A stretch of 64,000 nt of DNA from JAEUIX01 sp046156035 (GTDB lineage: Bacteria > Planctomycetota > Phycisphaerae > Phycisphaerales > UBA1924). The stretch is taken from contig JBJXEW010000043.1 in NCBI GenBank assembly GCA_046156035.1, positions 1 to 64,000 on the forward strand, read 5' to 3'. A model generated the notes under the pieces. That model was not told the DNA's origin. It saw only the letters and a list, made by a program, of their open reading frames with translations, and searched no databases. This document shows, piece by piece, positions 1 through 8,680 of this stretch. Position numbers and translations under genes: made by a program. The number at the start of each line of letters is the position of its first letter. Within the stretch, counting starts at the first letter, position 1.

Positions 1-704
1 GCCGATGGGCGGAGCCAAGCTCATCAAGATCGACCGCGTCCGGCTGGGCGAACTGGTCCGTGCCCAGCCCGACGCGACGCTGGAAGAACTGCGGGTGCGG
101 CTGGGCGGGGTGCGGTCGATCTCCGCGGTGTGCATGGCGCTCCAGCGGATGGGGCTCTCATTTAAAAAAAGACGATCCACGCGGCCGAGCAGGACCGCCC
201 GGACCTGGCCCAACGACGGGCCACATGGCGCGGCTGCGTGGGCGAGCCCCCGTCGGCGAGCGGTTGATCGACAAGGTGCCTCACGGGCACTGGCTGACGA
301 CCACGCTGATCGCGGCGTTGGGCCTGGGTGGTGTGGCCTGCGCGACGGTGGTTGACGGCCCGGTGAACGCGGACGTGTTCGGGGCGTTCATCGAACAGGT
401 GTTGTGCCCGACCCTGAAGCCGGGCGATGTGGTGGTGATGGACAACCTCTCGAGCCACAAGGGCCAGAGGGTCCGCAGCCTGATCGAGGCGTGCGGCGCA
501 CGGCCCGAGTTCCTCCCGCCCTACAGCCCGGACCTGAACCCGATCGAGATGGTGTTCGCGCAGGTGAAGCAGTTGCTGCGTTCACTCGGAGCGCGAACCA
601 AAGACGACCTGTGGAACGCGACCCAGTCCGTCCTCGACGCCATCACCCCCAGCGATCCCGCCAACTGCCTCCGCCACTGCGGGTACACGCCACGCTCGAC
701 TTGA
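1..704 (+). pseudogene. IS630-family transposase remnant
   Basis: Partial DDE transposase that begins upstream of the window. Positions 5-169 encode the linker (LEELRVRLGG... MGLSFKK). The family's usual continuation, TIHAAEQDRPDLAQRRATWR, lies in a different frame (172-231), and the C-terminal catalytic half (GRAPVGERLIDKVPHGHW, VVMDNLSSHKG, PPYSPDLNPIE) is in a third frame ending at 704. The first frame change sits on an A7 run and may be programmed. The second coincides with loss of the stretch that normally holds the first catalytic Asp (FIDE), so the enzyme should be dead. The second Asp (MDN) and the Glu (NPIE) remain. It ends 20 bp from the convergent gspE stop. Family identity is well supported; element boundaries were not found. 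Confidence 0.85.
164..170 (+). other. A7 slippery run in IS630 transposase
   Basis: Seven adenines follow TTT in the transposase reading frame. Stepping back one base here turns the zero-frame KKRRST into KKKTIHAAEQDRPDLAQ, the expected family sequence. Poly-A slippage is known for IS630-type elements, so this may be a programmed -1 site rather than a mutation. That is inference from sequence only. Confidence 0.5.
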
Positions 705-723
705 AGCCGCTCTCGCCCCACGA

Positions 724-2502
724 TCAGCCCAGCACACGCAGCAGTTCGGCCTCGGTGGTGAGACCCCGCGCGGCCTTGTCGCGCCCATCGTCCATGAGCG
801 TCTGCATGCCCGCGGCCTTGGCCGCGTCGGCGAGCGCGACCGCATCGGCCCGCTGCACGGTCAGGCGGCGGAGCGTGTCGTTCATAGTCATGATCTCGAA
901 GAGGCCCACGCGGCCGTAGTAGCCGGTGCCGAAGCAGCGCTCGCAGCGAAGGGCCTCGGCCACGGGCCCTTCCACAGGGCTCGGGGCCGGAATCTGCCCG
1001 CCCCCCGCCCCCTCCCTCTGGGAGGGGGTGGCCTGCCCGGTGCCGTTGCACTGGTCGCACGTGCGCCGCACCAGGCGCTGGGCGATCACGGCCAGCAGCG
1101 TGCTGGTGACGAGGTAGGGCTCGATGCCGATGTCGAGCACGCGGGCGATCGCGCCCGGCGCGTCGTTGGTGTGGAGCGTGGCGAGCACGAGGTGGCCCGT
1201 GAGCGAGGCCTGCACCGCCAACTGGGCCGTCTCCTGATCGCGAATCTCGCCGACGAGGATCACGTCCGGGTCCTGCCGCAGCAGGGCCCGCAGGCCGGCG
1301 GCGAAGGTGACGCCGCGCTTGACGTTCACCTGCGTCTGGCTGATGCCGTCGAGGTGGTACTCGACGGGGTCCTCGATGGTCATGACGTTGCGGCTGGTGC
1401 GGTCGATGCCGCCCAGGGCGCCGTAGAGCGTGGTGGTTTTGCCGCTGCCGGTGGGGCCGGTGACGAGGATGATGCCCGTGGGGCGGCCGATGAGGTCGAG
1501 GAGTTTGGCCCGCTGCGGGGCCGTCATGCCCACCTTCTCCAGCGAGAGTTTCGTCTGGCTCTGGTCGAGCAACCGCAACACGATGCGCTCCCCGTACACA
1601 TTGGGGATGACCGACATGCGGATGTCGATCTTGCGGCTGCCGATGCGCACACCCGCGTGGCCGTCTTGCGGGTTGTGCCGGTTGGCGATGTCGAGTTCGG
1701 TCATCACCTTGAGGCGCGAACTGATGGCGGGCGCGAGGGCCAGCGGCGGTGAAAAGGCATCCACCAGCATGCCGTCAATCCTGAAACGGATGACCAGTTT
1801 CGTCTCCATCGGGTGAACGTGGATATCGCTGGCGCGCCGGCGCAGGGCCTCGAACAAGATCATGTTCACGAGCCGGATCACCGGCGTCTGGCGGGCAAGT
1901 TGCAGAAGGTCTGTCGCGGCCTTCACGCTGCCGGCCGCGCTCTGAATCGCACGCTCGTCGAGGGGCATCTCCTCAACGATCTCCGTCACCAGGTCTTGCC
2001 GCTGCTCGTAGCCGCGGTTGAGAAGGTTGGTGACCGCCGAGCGAGGCGAGAGAACAAGACGGATGGGGGAGCCGAGGCGGTCTTCCAGCAGCGAGAACGC
2101 GGCGGGCTGGAAGGGCTGGCTGGTGGCCACCGTGAACGAGAGGCCGTCCGAAGCGATGGCGGCGGCCTGATACTCGCGGGCCATGGAGCCGGGAACGAGT
2201 TCGTAGTAGCGCGCCGCGGACTCGGTGAGTTTGGGCTCGTTCACGAGCGGCAGGCCCGTGCGCAGGGCGAGTTTCTCAAGGGCCGCGTGCTCGTCAACCG
2301 CGAGCATGGAGATGAGCACATCCCACGGTTCGCTGTCGGAGCCGGGCAGGTCAGGAAAGGCCCGCACCTGCTCAACCGTGAGGCCCAACGGGCCGGAGAG
2401 TTCCGCGACGCGCGCGTGCTCTCGCCCCGGCGCGGCCACGACGATCGGCCCGCTCGCGGCACCGTTGCCACCGGCCCAGCGTGCAAGAACGCCCTTAGCC
2501 AC
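724..2502 (-). CDS. gspE: Type II secretion/type IV pilus assembly ATPase (GspE/PilB family)
   Basis: Cytoplasmic hexameric ATPase that powers pseudopilus or pilus assembly. The 592 residues show an N-terminal MshEN-like region, the ASDIHVHP motif near residue 225, Walker A GPTGSGKTTT near 349-358, Walker B-like DPDVILVGEI near 410-419, and the two CxxC pairs of the zinc motif near 481-484 and 519-522. The zinc loop is lengthened by a low-complexity stretch containing a palindromic DNA element. The start overlaps the upstream secretin stop by 8 bp, so the two are probably translationally coupled. No gspF follows: the next sequence is the IS630 remnant. PilB versus GspE cannot be settled here. 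Confidence 0.93.
   Translation of the reverse strand: MAKGVLARWAGGNGAASGPIVVAAPGREHARVAELSGPLGLTVEQVRAFPDLPGSDSEPWDVLISMLAVDEHAALEKLALRTGLPLVNEPKLTESAARYYELVPGSMAREYQAAAIASDGLSFTVATSQPFQPAAFSLLEDRLGSPIRLVLSPRSAVTNLLNRGYEQRQDLVTEIVEEMPLDERAIQSAAGSVKAATDLLQLARQTPVIRLVNMILFEALRRRASDIHVHPMETKLVIRFRIDGMLVDAFSPPLALAPAISSRLKVMTELDIANRHNPQDGHAGVRIGSRKIDIRMSVIPNVYGERIVLRLLDQSQTKLSLEKVGMTAPQRAKLLDLIGRPTGIILVTGPTGSGKTTTLYGALGGIDRTSRNVMTIEDPVEYHLDGISQTQVNVKRGVTFAAGLRALLRQDPDVILVGEIRDQETAQLAVQASLTGHLVLATLHTNDAPGAIARVLDIGIEPYLVTSTLLAVIAQRLVRRTCDQCNGTGQATPSQREGAGGGQIPAPSPVEGPVAEALRCERCFGTGYYGRVGLFEIMTMNDTLRRLTVQRADAVALADAAKAAGMQTLMDDGRDKAARGLTTEAELLRVLG
1008..1028. repeat. Palindromic element inside gspE zinc loop
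   Basis: A perfect 9-bp inverted repeat, CCCCCTCCC and GGGAGGGGG, separated by TCT. It encodes residues about 492-499 of GspE, between the two CxxC pairs, where homologues normally have a short loop. It resembles the G/C-rich palindromes found inside the Hsp70 gene of this window. Confidence 0.6.
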
Positions 2503-5323
2503 GCGGAGCGCCCCCGGCGGCGGGCTCGGCGGGCAGCGCCTGCACGTCCAGCACTTCGATGCGGATGGGCTTGGCCGTCGGCAGGTCCTGGCGCTCTTCG
2601 GGCGTGAGGATGGCCTGCGGGCCCTGGGTGAGCAGACGCAGGTCGTTGAACGTGGGGTCGCGCATCACGCGCGGCGTGATGAAGATGTACAGCGTGCGGG
2701 TGGTTTCGGTGGTGTTGTAATCCTGGAACAACTGGCCGATGATGGGGATGTCGCCCAGAAGGGGGATCTTGATGACCGTCTTGCCGGTCTGGGTGGAGGT
2801 GAGGCCGCCGACCACGATGGTGGAATCGCTCGGGATCGTGACGGACTTGGAGTCGATCTTGTTCGTGAGGCGGGGCGGGGGCACCACCGAGCCGCTGGCG
2901 TTGGTGGTGCTCGTGCCCTGGAAACTCGACAACTCGATCTGGTAGTTCAGTTTCATGTAGTTGCCCTCGCTGATCTGCGGGGTCACGGTGAGTTTCGCAC
3001 CGGCCTCCTCGAAGCCGCCGAAGCCTGTGAGGGTGGTGGAACTGGAGCCCGACTGGCTCTGCGTGGTGGTGGGCTGTTCGTCCTTCACCTCCACCGTGGC
3101 CTCCTCGTTGTCGTCCACCAGCAACTGCGGACGGGCGAGGATGCGCGTGTCGGTGTTGCTGGCCAGCGCGTTGATGATGATGGGCACGTACTCGCTCTTG
3201 ATGATCGCGCCCGTGAACCCCGCCAGGCCCGTGGCCACGCTCTTGGGGCCGGTGAACGCCCCGTTGGTGGCGCTCGTGCCGGTGCCGGTGGCGAACGAAC
3301 TGAGGCCGAAACTGGTGTTGAACGCGCCGCCGGTGCCGTTGGCGATGATGAGTTGGTTCTCGAACGCGAGGCGGAAGGTCTCGTTGCCCGCGATCGCCAC
3401 GATCAACGCCTCGATGTAGACCTGCGGCCGACGCAGGTCGAGTTTCTCGATCAGCCGCGCGAACTGGGGCTGCAACCGGCGCGGGGCCTTGACGAAGATC
3501 TGGTTGTTCTGCGTGTCCGGGCCCACGTGAATGTCCTCGCTCGCGCCGATCGCGCCCAGTTCTCCCGGCCCGGCCCGCGCCGTGCTGTCGGTGCTGGCCG
3601 CGAGCGCGGGCGTCGCGGTGGTCTCGCCGCGCCGCGGCAGGCGGAACTGGTTCACGCTCGCGGGGTTGCCCGCGGGGGCGCCGGGCAAAAGCGGCCCGCC
3701 GCCGGTGGGCCGGGCCTGGTTGGTGAGCAGTTCCTGAATGATCGCGGCGATGTCCTCCGCCTTGCCGTGGCGGAGTTTGTAGAACTCGTACACCACCGTT
3801 TCAGCGGCGGTGATCTCCTTGAACTCGTCGGCGAGGCGCTGCACCTCTTCCTGCTGCTGCTCGGTGCCGTAGTAGATGAACCCGCGGCCCTCGGGGTCGA
3901 TCAGGAAGATGGAGCCGCCCTCGGCGGGCTGGCTGCTGGAGCCAAAGGTGTTCACCTGGCCGGGAGCGCCCCCCTGGGGGTTGCCCGCGTTCAGGCCGTT
4001 GAAGGCGCTGCCTCCGCCCCCCGACGCGTCTCGCGAACTGGGGAGAGTGATGATCTCACCCAGGCCCTGGCGCTTGCCGTGCTGCGCGAGTTGAATGGCC
4101 GCGGACCCGATCGCGTACCACTTGGGGCGCAGCCGGTTGGGTTTGTCCACCACCTTGAGCAGGCGCGTAATGAACTCCTGCTCATCGGGCCTGCCGCGGA
4201 AGATCAGCGAGTTGCTCTGCGGGTCGGGAATGAGGCGGTCGGCGAGGTTGGACAGGTTCGTGACCCCGCCCATGCCGCCCGCCTGCTGCTGGGCCTGCAC
4301 CGCCTGTTGGATGGGATCCAGCCCGCCGCCGGACCGCCCGCCGCGGCCCAGCAGTTCCAGCAGGCGCTGGCGTGCGACGGGCGCGGCGATGTAGGTGAGT
4401 TCGAAATAGGCAATATCCTGCTTGCTCTGCTCGGCGGCGAGTTTGACCACCAGTTGCTTGACCAACTCGATGCGGCGCGGCGTGTCGGTGATGAGGATGA
4501 CCCCCAGGTCGTCAAGGTAGGCGATGGGGCCTCCCGCCATGCCGGGCTGGCCGGGCACACCACCGCCGCCGCCGCGCAGCACCACGCCGATCGCCTGTGT
4601 GAGCGACGACGGCCGCAGGCCGCTTGTGGGGATGAGTTGCGTGGCATCGAAGGCGCGGTCGCCGATGCCGCCGAAGGCCTCCTGCGGGCCCTTGATGATG
4701 TAGATGCCGGCCACATCGCTGGTCATCGATGCGCCGTTCTGTTCCAGAAGCATCGTGAGAAACGAAAGCAGATCGCCCTTGGGAACGCTCAGGGGCACGG
4801 AGAAGTAGATCTTCTTGCTGAGCACGCCCACGGCCTGATCGGTGGTGATGACCTGGATCTTGGTCTGCGCGATCACGAGATCCACGAGCAGGCGCATCTC
4901 CACGCCGTCAGCGAAGGGGCCGAACTGAAACGAATCGCCATCGACGATGACGCCGGGTGCCGAGCCCTTGTCGGCGGGCAGGGGTTCTGCGGCCGGTGGT
5001 GGTGCAACCACGGGAGGCCGCTCGGGCACTGCAGGCCCCTGGGCCGCGGGCTGGGCTTGGTCTGGCACCGGCACGGGCTGGGCCGGTTCATCCACGGGCT
5101 GATCCGCTGGTGGCTCGCCCGGTGGGGTGGTCGGCGGTGTTGCGGGCGGGGTGGCCGGGGGCTGGCTTTGGGCCGCGGCTGTGCCACCAAGGGGCACACC
5201 CACCGCCCAGATCGCACTCGCCAAGCCCGCGGCACGCATCAAGCGCAGTGCTGCGGTGCGATTCAGCGGGCGAGGAGCGGTTGGGGAGAGAGCGGAAGCC
5301 GCCGGGGTGCCGAAAAACGCCAT
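2495..5323 (-). CDS. gspD: Secretin (GspD/PilQ-type outer-membrane channel)
   Basis: Outer-membrane secretin of 942 residues. The ATG at 5323 is chosen because GGAAAGGAGT lies just upstream; an upstream in-frame start at 5617 would overlap the divergent gene. The order is a signal-peptide-like hydrophobic stretch (about residues 28-50), a Pro/Ala-rich linker to about 105, N-domain repeats containing Gly-rich insertions, and a C-terminal secretin core. Core hallmarks are TRILARPQLLVDDNEEATVEV, VPPPRLTNKIDSKSVTIPSD, VGGL and IPLLGDIPIIGQLF, with FITPRVM near the end. It is followed with overlap by gspE, so the two form an operon. Substrates are not evident; nearby secreted proteins and a pseudopilin make type II secretion plausible. 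Confidence 0.93.
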   Translation of the reverse strand: MAFFGTPAASALSPTAPRPLNRTAALRLMRAAGLASAIWAVGVPLGGTAAAQSQPPATPPATPPTTPPGEPPADQPVDEPAQPVPVPDQAQPAAQGPAVPERPPVVAPPPAAEPLPADKGSAPGVIVDGDSFQFGPFADGVEMRLLVDLVIAQTKIQVITTDQAVGVLSKKIYFSVPLSVPKGDLLSFLTMLLEQNGASMTSDVAGIYIIKGPQEAFGGIGDRAFDATQLIPTSGLRPSSLTQAIGVVLRGGGGGVPGQPGMAGGPIAYLDDLGVILITDTPRRIELVKQLVVKLAAEQSKQDIAYFELTYIAAPVARQRLLELLGRGGRSGGGLDPIQQAVQAQQQAGGMGGVTNLSNLADRLIPDPQSNSLIFRGRPDEQEFITRLLKVVDKPNRLRPKWYAIGSAAIQLAQHGKRQGLGEIITLPSSRDASGGGGSAFNGLNAGNPQGGAPGQVNTFGSSSQPAEGGSIFLIDPEGRGFIYYGTEQQQEEVQRLADEFKEITAAETVVYEFYKLRHGKAEDIAAIIQELLTNQARPTGGGPLLPGAPAGNPASVNQFRLPRRGETTATPALAASTDSTARAGPGELGAIGASEDIHVGPDTQNNQIFVKAPRRLQPQFARLIEKLDLRRPQVYIEALIVAIAGNETFRLAFENQLIIANGTGGAFNTSFGLSSFATGTGTSATNGAFTGPKSVATGLAGFTGAIIKSEYVPIIINALASNTDTRILARPQLLVDDNEEATVEVKDEQPTTTQSQSGSSSTTLTGFGGFEEAGAKLTVTPQISEGNYMKLNYQIELSSFQGTSTTNASGSVVPPPRLTNKIDSKSVTIPSDSTIVVGGLTSTQTGKTVIKIPLLGDIPIIGQLFQDYNTTETTRTLYIFITPRVMRDPTFNDLRLLTQGPQAILTPEERQDLPTAKPIRIEVLDVQALPAEPAAGGAPRG

Positions 5324-5388
5324 GTCCGGACTCCTTTCCGAAGCCGTCAAAGGTATACCGTCCGAGCGGCTTTCCCGCCGCATTGCAC

Positions 5389-6396
5389 ATGACCGCCCAG
5401 ACCCCTGCATGTCGCGTGGTGAGCCTGCTGCCCTCGGCGACGGAGGCCCTGTGCGCCGTCGGCGGCGAAGGGTTGCTGGTGGGGCGGAGCCACGAGTGCG
5501 ACTTCCCCCCCACCATCGGCGATCTGCCGGTGCTGACGGCAGCCCGGACGCGGTTTGAGAACGCAGCGCAGGTGGATCGGGACGTGCGCCGCGCGCTGGA
5601 CGACGCTGGCGCGGCATCGCTCTACACGCTGGACGAGGGGCTGCTCGGCCTACTGCAACCCGACGTGATCTTGACGCAGGACTTGTGCAGCGTCTGCTCG
5701 ATTGACCTGGCAGCGGTCGAGCGGGTGGCCGCGGGGCTGGCCAAGCGGCCGCGCGTGGTGAGCCTGAACCCGCTCACGTTCGAGGCGGTGCTGGACGACC
5801 TGCTCACCATCGGCGCGGCGGTGGACAGCGGCAACGGCGCGATGGCGCGGAGCGCCACGGAGACGGTGGTTCGGCTGCGGGAGCGGGTGTATGCCGCGTG
5901 CGACTTTGTGAACGCGTTTGCGGATGGGCCCAGCGTCGCGTTTCTGGAGTGGACGGACCCGCTGTTTGTGGGGGGGCACTGGGTGCCGCAGATGATCGAG
6001 CGGGCGGGCGGCAGGTGCCCGCTGAACGCCACGAGGCCCCTGCGGACGGCTGGAGCCGCCGCGGGGCCGATCGGCACAACCCTGCGGATCGCCGAAAAGA
6101 GCATCGTGGTGCCGCCGGAGGTGCTGGTGGCGAGCAGGCCGGAGCGAATCATCATCGCGCCGTGCGGCCTTTCCCTCGCCCAGGCCCGCCGGGAGGCGGA
6201 GGCGCTCCGGGAGAAGCCGTGGTGGCGAGAGTTGCCGGCGGTGCAAACCGGGCACGTCGCGATCGTGGATGGGAACCAGTATTTCAGCAGGCCCGGGCCG
6301 CGGCTCGTGGAGGCGTTTGAGTGGCTGGTGGGGTGGCTCAGCGACCGGCCGGAGGTGATGCCGGAGGGGTTTGCGTGGGAGATGATGAGGGTGTGA
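5389..6396 (+). CDS. Cobalamin/metal-chelate binding protein (BtuF/TroA-like)
   Basis: A 335-residue protein of the periplasmic-binding-protein fold (COG0614-like). The N-terminus CRVVSLLPSATEALCAVG and the ILTQDLCSVC segment near residue 100 are typical of the standalone cobalamin-binding subfamily. The C-terminal half has EWTDPLFVGGHWVPQMIERAGG, also typical. There is no signal peptide or lipobox, so a periplasmic role is not shown. It is divergent from the secretin with a 65-bp gap. No BtuC/BtuD transporter genes or cobalamin riboswitch are visible nearby. The ATG at 5389 is the first that gives the conserved N-terminus; the open frame extends further upstream but only across the secretin gene. 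Confidence 0.8.
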   Translation: MTAQTPACRVVSLLPSATEALCAVGGEGLLVGRSHECDFPPTIGDLPVLTAARTRFENAAQVDRDVRRALDDAGAASLYTLDEGLLGLLQPDVILTQDLCSVCSIDLAAVERVAAGLAKRPRVVSLNPLTFEAVLDDLLTIGAAVDSGNGAMARSATETVVRLRERVYAACDFVNAFADGPSVAFLEWTDPLFVGGHWVPQMIERAGGRCPLNATRPLRTAGAAAGPIGTTLRIAEKSIVVPPEVLVASRPERIIIAPCGLSLAQARREAEALREKPWWRELPAVQTGHVAIVDGNQYFSRPGPRLVEAFEWLVGWLSDRPEVMPEGFAWEMMRV

Positions 6397-6405
6397 GCGA
6401 CCGCG

Positions 6406-8658
6406 CTACGGCGCGGGGTCGGTGCGCAGCGATGCCGCGATGGAGATTTCGTGCAGGCGGATGCTGGCCTCGTCCAGCGCGTGCTTGGCCGCGTGGAAGG
6501 CGTTGGGATCGACGCTCGTCCAGTCGGCCTCCGCGCGGGCGATGAGGTCCCGCAGCACGGTCATGGCGGATTCGAGGGACGTGCGATCCGCAGGCGGAAG
6601 GGTTGGAAGGCTCGAAGCGTCGCTCGCCAGACTTGTCGGCGGACGGGACGTCCGCCCCACCAGAAGCGCGGCATCGAGGCGCTCGACTTGGCGCGTGATC
6701 CAGTGCAGGTCGAGTTTGCTGTTGGCGATGAGGTCCACAACGCGGTGACGGGTCATGTCGTCTTTGGCGTGGGTGAAACTCTCGCGTTCGAGGCGGTCCA
6801 CCTCATCGCGCGAGAGGCCATGGTGCGGCACAACCTGAATGGAAGCACGCTTGCCCGAGCGCTCCTCAACCGCCGACACCGCGAGCACCCCGTTGGCATC
6901 AACGGCGAACTCCACCACCACCCTGGGGATGCCCGCGGGCATGGGCGGGATTCCCGAAAGGTGGAAGAGGCCCAGACTCCGGCAGTCCGCGGCCATCTCG
7001 CGCTCGCCCTGAAGCACTCGCAGTTGGATCGAGGTCTGGTTGTCAACGCTCGTGGAGAACCGTTCGGTGGCGCGGGCCGGGATGGCCGCGTTGCGCATGA
7101 TGAGTTTGGCAACCGCGCCGCCGACGGTTTCAACGCCCAGCGAAAGGGGGATCACATCAAGGAGCAGGGCGTTGCTGGTGGCACCGGAGAGGATGGAGGC
7201 CTGAACAGCCGCGCCGAGCGCGACGACCTGATCGGGGTCGAGCGCGGTGTAGGGCTCGACCTTGAAGAACTCGGCCACCTTGCGGCGCACGATGGGGATG
7301 CGTGTGGAGCCGCCCACAAGCACGACGGCATCGAGGGGCGCGCCAGCGAGTTCGCGGCGCGCATCTCGCAGGGCACGCTGGCACGCCGCGAGCGTGCGAT
7401 CGATGAGCGGCGCGATGAGCGACTCGAACTCGGGGCGAGCGATGGTGCGTGTGTAGACGCGGGCGGCTGCGCCGCCCCCCTCCGCCGCTCGCGGACTCGC
7501 GGCACCTCCCCCGCTGGCAGCGGGGGAGGGGGCACCCAGGTCGATGCTCACGCGGGCATGGTCATGCGCAGAGAGACGAATCTTCGTCTGCTCGGCGAAA
7601 CGGGCGAGGGCAACGCGGGCCTGGGGCTCCAGCGTTGGCGCATCACCCATCCCAAACTGCACGGCCATCTCCCGCAGGAACAGATCGTGGAGCACGCGGT
7701 CGATATCGTCTCCGCCGAGGTGCGTGTCGCCAGCCGTGGAGAGGACCTGGAAGAAATCTGAGGCATCCAACGAGCCCCGACCGTCAGGGAGGGGAGTCAC
7801 GGGGGGGCGATCCGTCGCGTTCATCGCCCCTCCCTCACGGTCGGGGTTCGTCGCGGGCGTGATGCGCAGCACCGAGACATCGAACGTGCCCCCGCCGAAG
7901 TCGTAGACGATGATGTGCTTGGGCGCTTCGGTTTCGCCCGCGGCGACGGCACTGCCCCGCGTGCCCAAGCCGTACGCGAGTGCCGCGGCGGTGGGTTCGT
8001 TCACGATGCGAACGGCTTCGAGGCCCGCCAGGCGTGCCGCGTCGCGCGTGGCCTGACGCTGGGCATCGTCGAAATAGGCGGGCACGGTGATGACAGCCTT
8101 CCTCACGCTCACGCCCAGCGCACGCGAGGCCTGATCCGCGAGCGTTCGCAGCACATGCGCGGCAACCTCTTGCGGCGAAACCAGCCGCCCCGAGGGCAAG
8201 CGCACGCGGGCAGTGCCAGCACCTTCGTTCCGTACCTCGCCCGCCGCGCCGTCCCCACTCGCTTCACCCCCCACTACTTCGTACGGAAGGAACGCCGCGT
8301 CCGGCCCCGCATCCGCGAGCGAGCGGCCCATGAGGCGCTTGGCGGAGTGGATGGTGGTGCGCGGGTGCCGCAGCGCGTGGTTCTTCGCGTCGTAGCCCAC
8401 CAGCACCGGCGACGCGGTGCCGCCACCGGGCGCTGCACCTTGCTCATCGCCATCCAGAAACCGCACGACGCTCGGCAGAAGCGGGCGGCCCTGCGCATCG
8501 GGAATGATCCGCGGCGCGGCGAGCGATGCCGGCGCACCCGGTGGCCAGTGGGCGATGGCCACCAGGCTGTAAGTGGTGCCCAGGTCGATACCCACGATGG
8601 GCTCGCGCGGCGGCTGTGCGAGGGGTGCCTGAAGTGGCGTGGGTGTGGACGCGGGCAT
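6406..8658 (-). CDS. hscA: Hsp70 chaperone, HscA/DnaK-like, with inserted repeat elements
   Basis: ATP-dependent chaperone of about 750 residues. The nucleotide-binding domain begins IVGIDLGTTYSLVAIAHW and continues with AVITVPAYFDDAQRQATRDA, VNEPTAAALAYG, DFGGGTFDVSVL and VVLVGGSTRIPIV. The substrate-binding part (VDNQTSIQLRVLQGEREMAADCRSLG, then GIPPMPAGIPRV) resembles HscA more than DnaK. The C-terminal lid is short. Two stretches, residues about 271-295 and 377-385, are encoded by inverted-repeat DNA and interrupt otherwise conserved sequence. The start is taken at 8658 because an upstream ATG would overlap the divergent ispD; no strong ribosome site is visible. No hscB or iscU neighbour is present, so the Fe-S role is inference. 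Confidence 0.88.
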   Translation of the reverse strand: MPASTPTPLQAPLAQPPREPIVGIDLGTTYSLVAIAHWPPGAPASLAAPRIIPDAQGRPLLPSVVRFLDGDEQGAAPGGGTASPVLVGYDAKNHALRHPRTTIHSAKRLMGRSLADAGPDAAFLPYEVVGGEASGDGAAGEVRNEGAGTARVRLPSGRLVSPQEVAAHVLRTLADQASRALGVSVRKAVITVPAYFDDAQRQATRDAARLAGLEAVRIVNEPTAAALAYGLGTRGSAVAAGETEAPKHIIVYDFGGGTFDVSVLRITPATNPDREGGAMNATDRPPVTPLPDGRGSLDASDFFQVLSTAGDTHLGGDDIDRVLHDLFLREMAVQFGMGDAPTLEPQARVALARFAEQTKIRLSAHDHARVSIDLGAPSPAASGGGAASPRAAEGGGAAARVYTRTIARPEFESLIAPLIDRTLAACQRALRDARRELAGAPLDAVVLVGGSTRIPIVRRKVAEFFKVEPYTALDPDQVVALGAAVQASILSGATSNALLLDVIPLSLGVETVGGAVAKLIMRNAAIPARATERFSTSVDNQTSIQLRVLQGEREMAADCRSLGLFHLSGIPPMPAGIPRVVVEFAVDANGVLAVSAVEERSGKRASIQVVPHHGLSRDEVDRLERESFTHAKDDMTRHRVVDLIANSKLDLHWITRQVERLDAALLVGRTSRPPTSLASDASSLPTLPPADRTSLESAMTVLRDLIARAEADWTSVDPNAFHAAKHALDEASIRLHEISIAASLRTDPAP
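7505..7529. repeat. 11-bp-stem hairpin element inside Hsp70 gene
   Basis: A perfect inverted repeat, CCTCCCCCGCT and AGCGGGGGAGG, around GGC. It lies inside the Hsp70 gene and encodes part of a Pro/Ala/Gly-rich stretch (residues about 377-385) between the ISIDLG segment and the EFESLI segment. A second small hairpin, GGGCGGC-TGC-GCCGCCC, sits next to it at 7471-7487. This looks like a mobile palindromic element tolerated in frame. Confidence 0.65.
7775..7846. repeat. 20-bp inverted repeat element inside Hsp70 gene
   Basis: The arms at 7775-7794 (CCCCGACCGTCAGGGAGGGG) and 7827-7846 (CCCCTCCCTCACGGTCGGGG) are complementary at 19 of 20 positions, with a 32-bp loop. On the coding strand they read NPDREGG... 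PLPDGRGS, between the VSVLRITPA segment and the DFFQVLSTAGDTHLGG segment. From memory, PLPDGRGS-like peptides recur in planctomycete proteins as translated repeat elements. No copy count could be made. Confidence 0.75.
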
Positions 8659-8680
8659 TGCGGGCAGGGTAGGGTTGGGG

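Noticed and set aside
5324..5388. Cobalamin riboswitch before the BtuF-like gene
   Set aside because: The gap is only 65 bp and shows none of the conserved B12-box sequence.
2225..5392. Open frame of 1055 codons on the plus strand
   Set aside because: Antisense to the secretin and gspE, with no recognisable domain. High GC keeps the antisense frame open.
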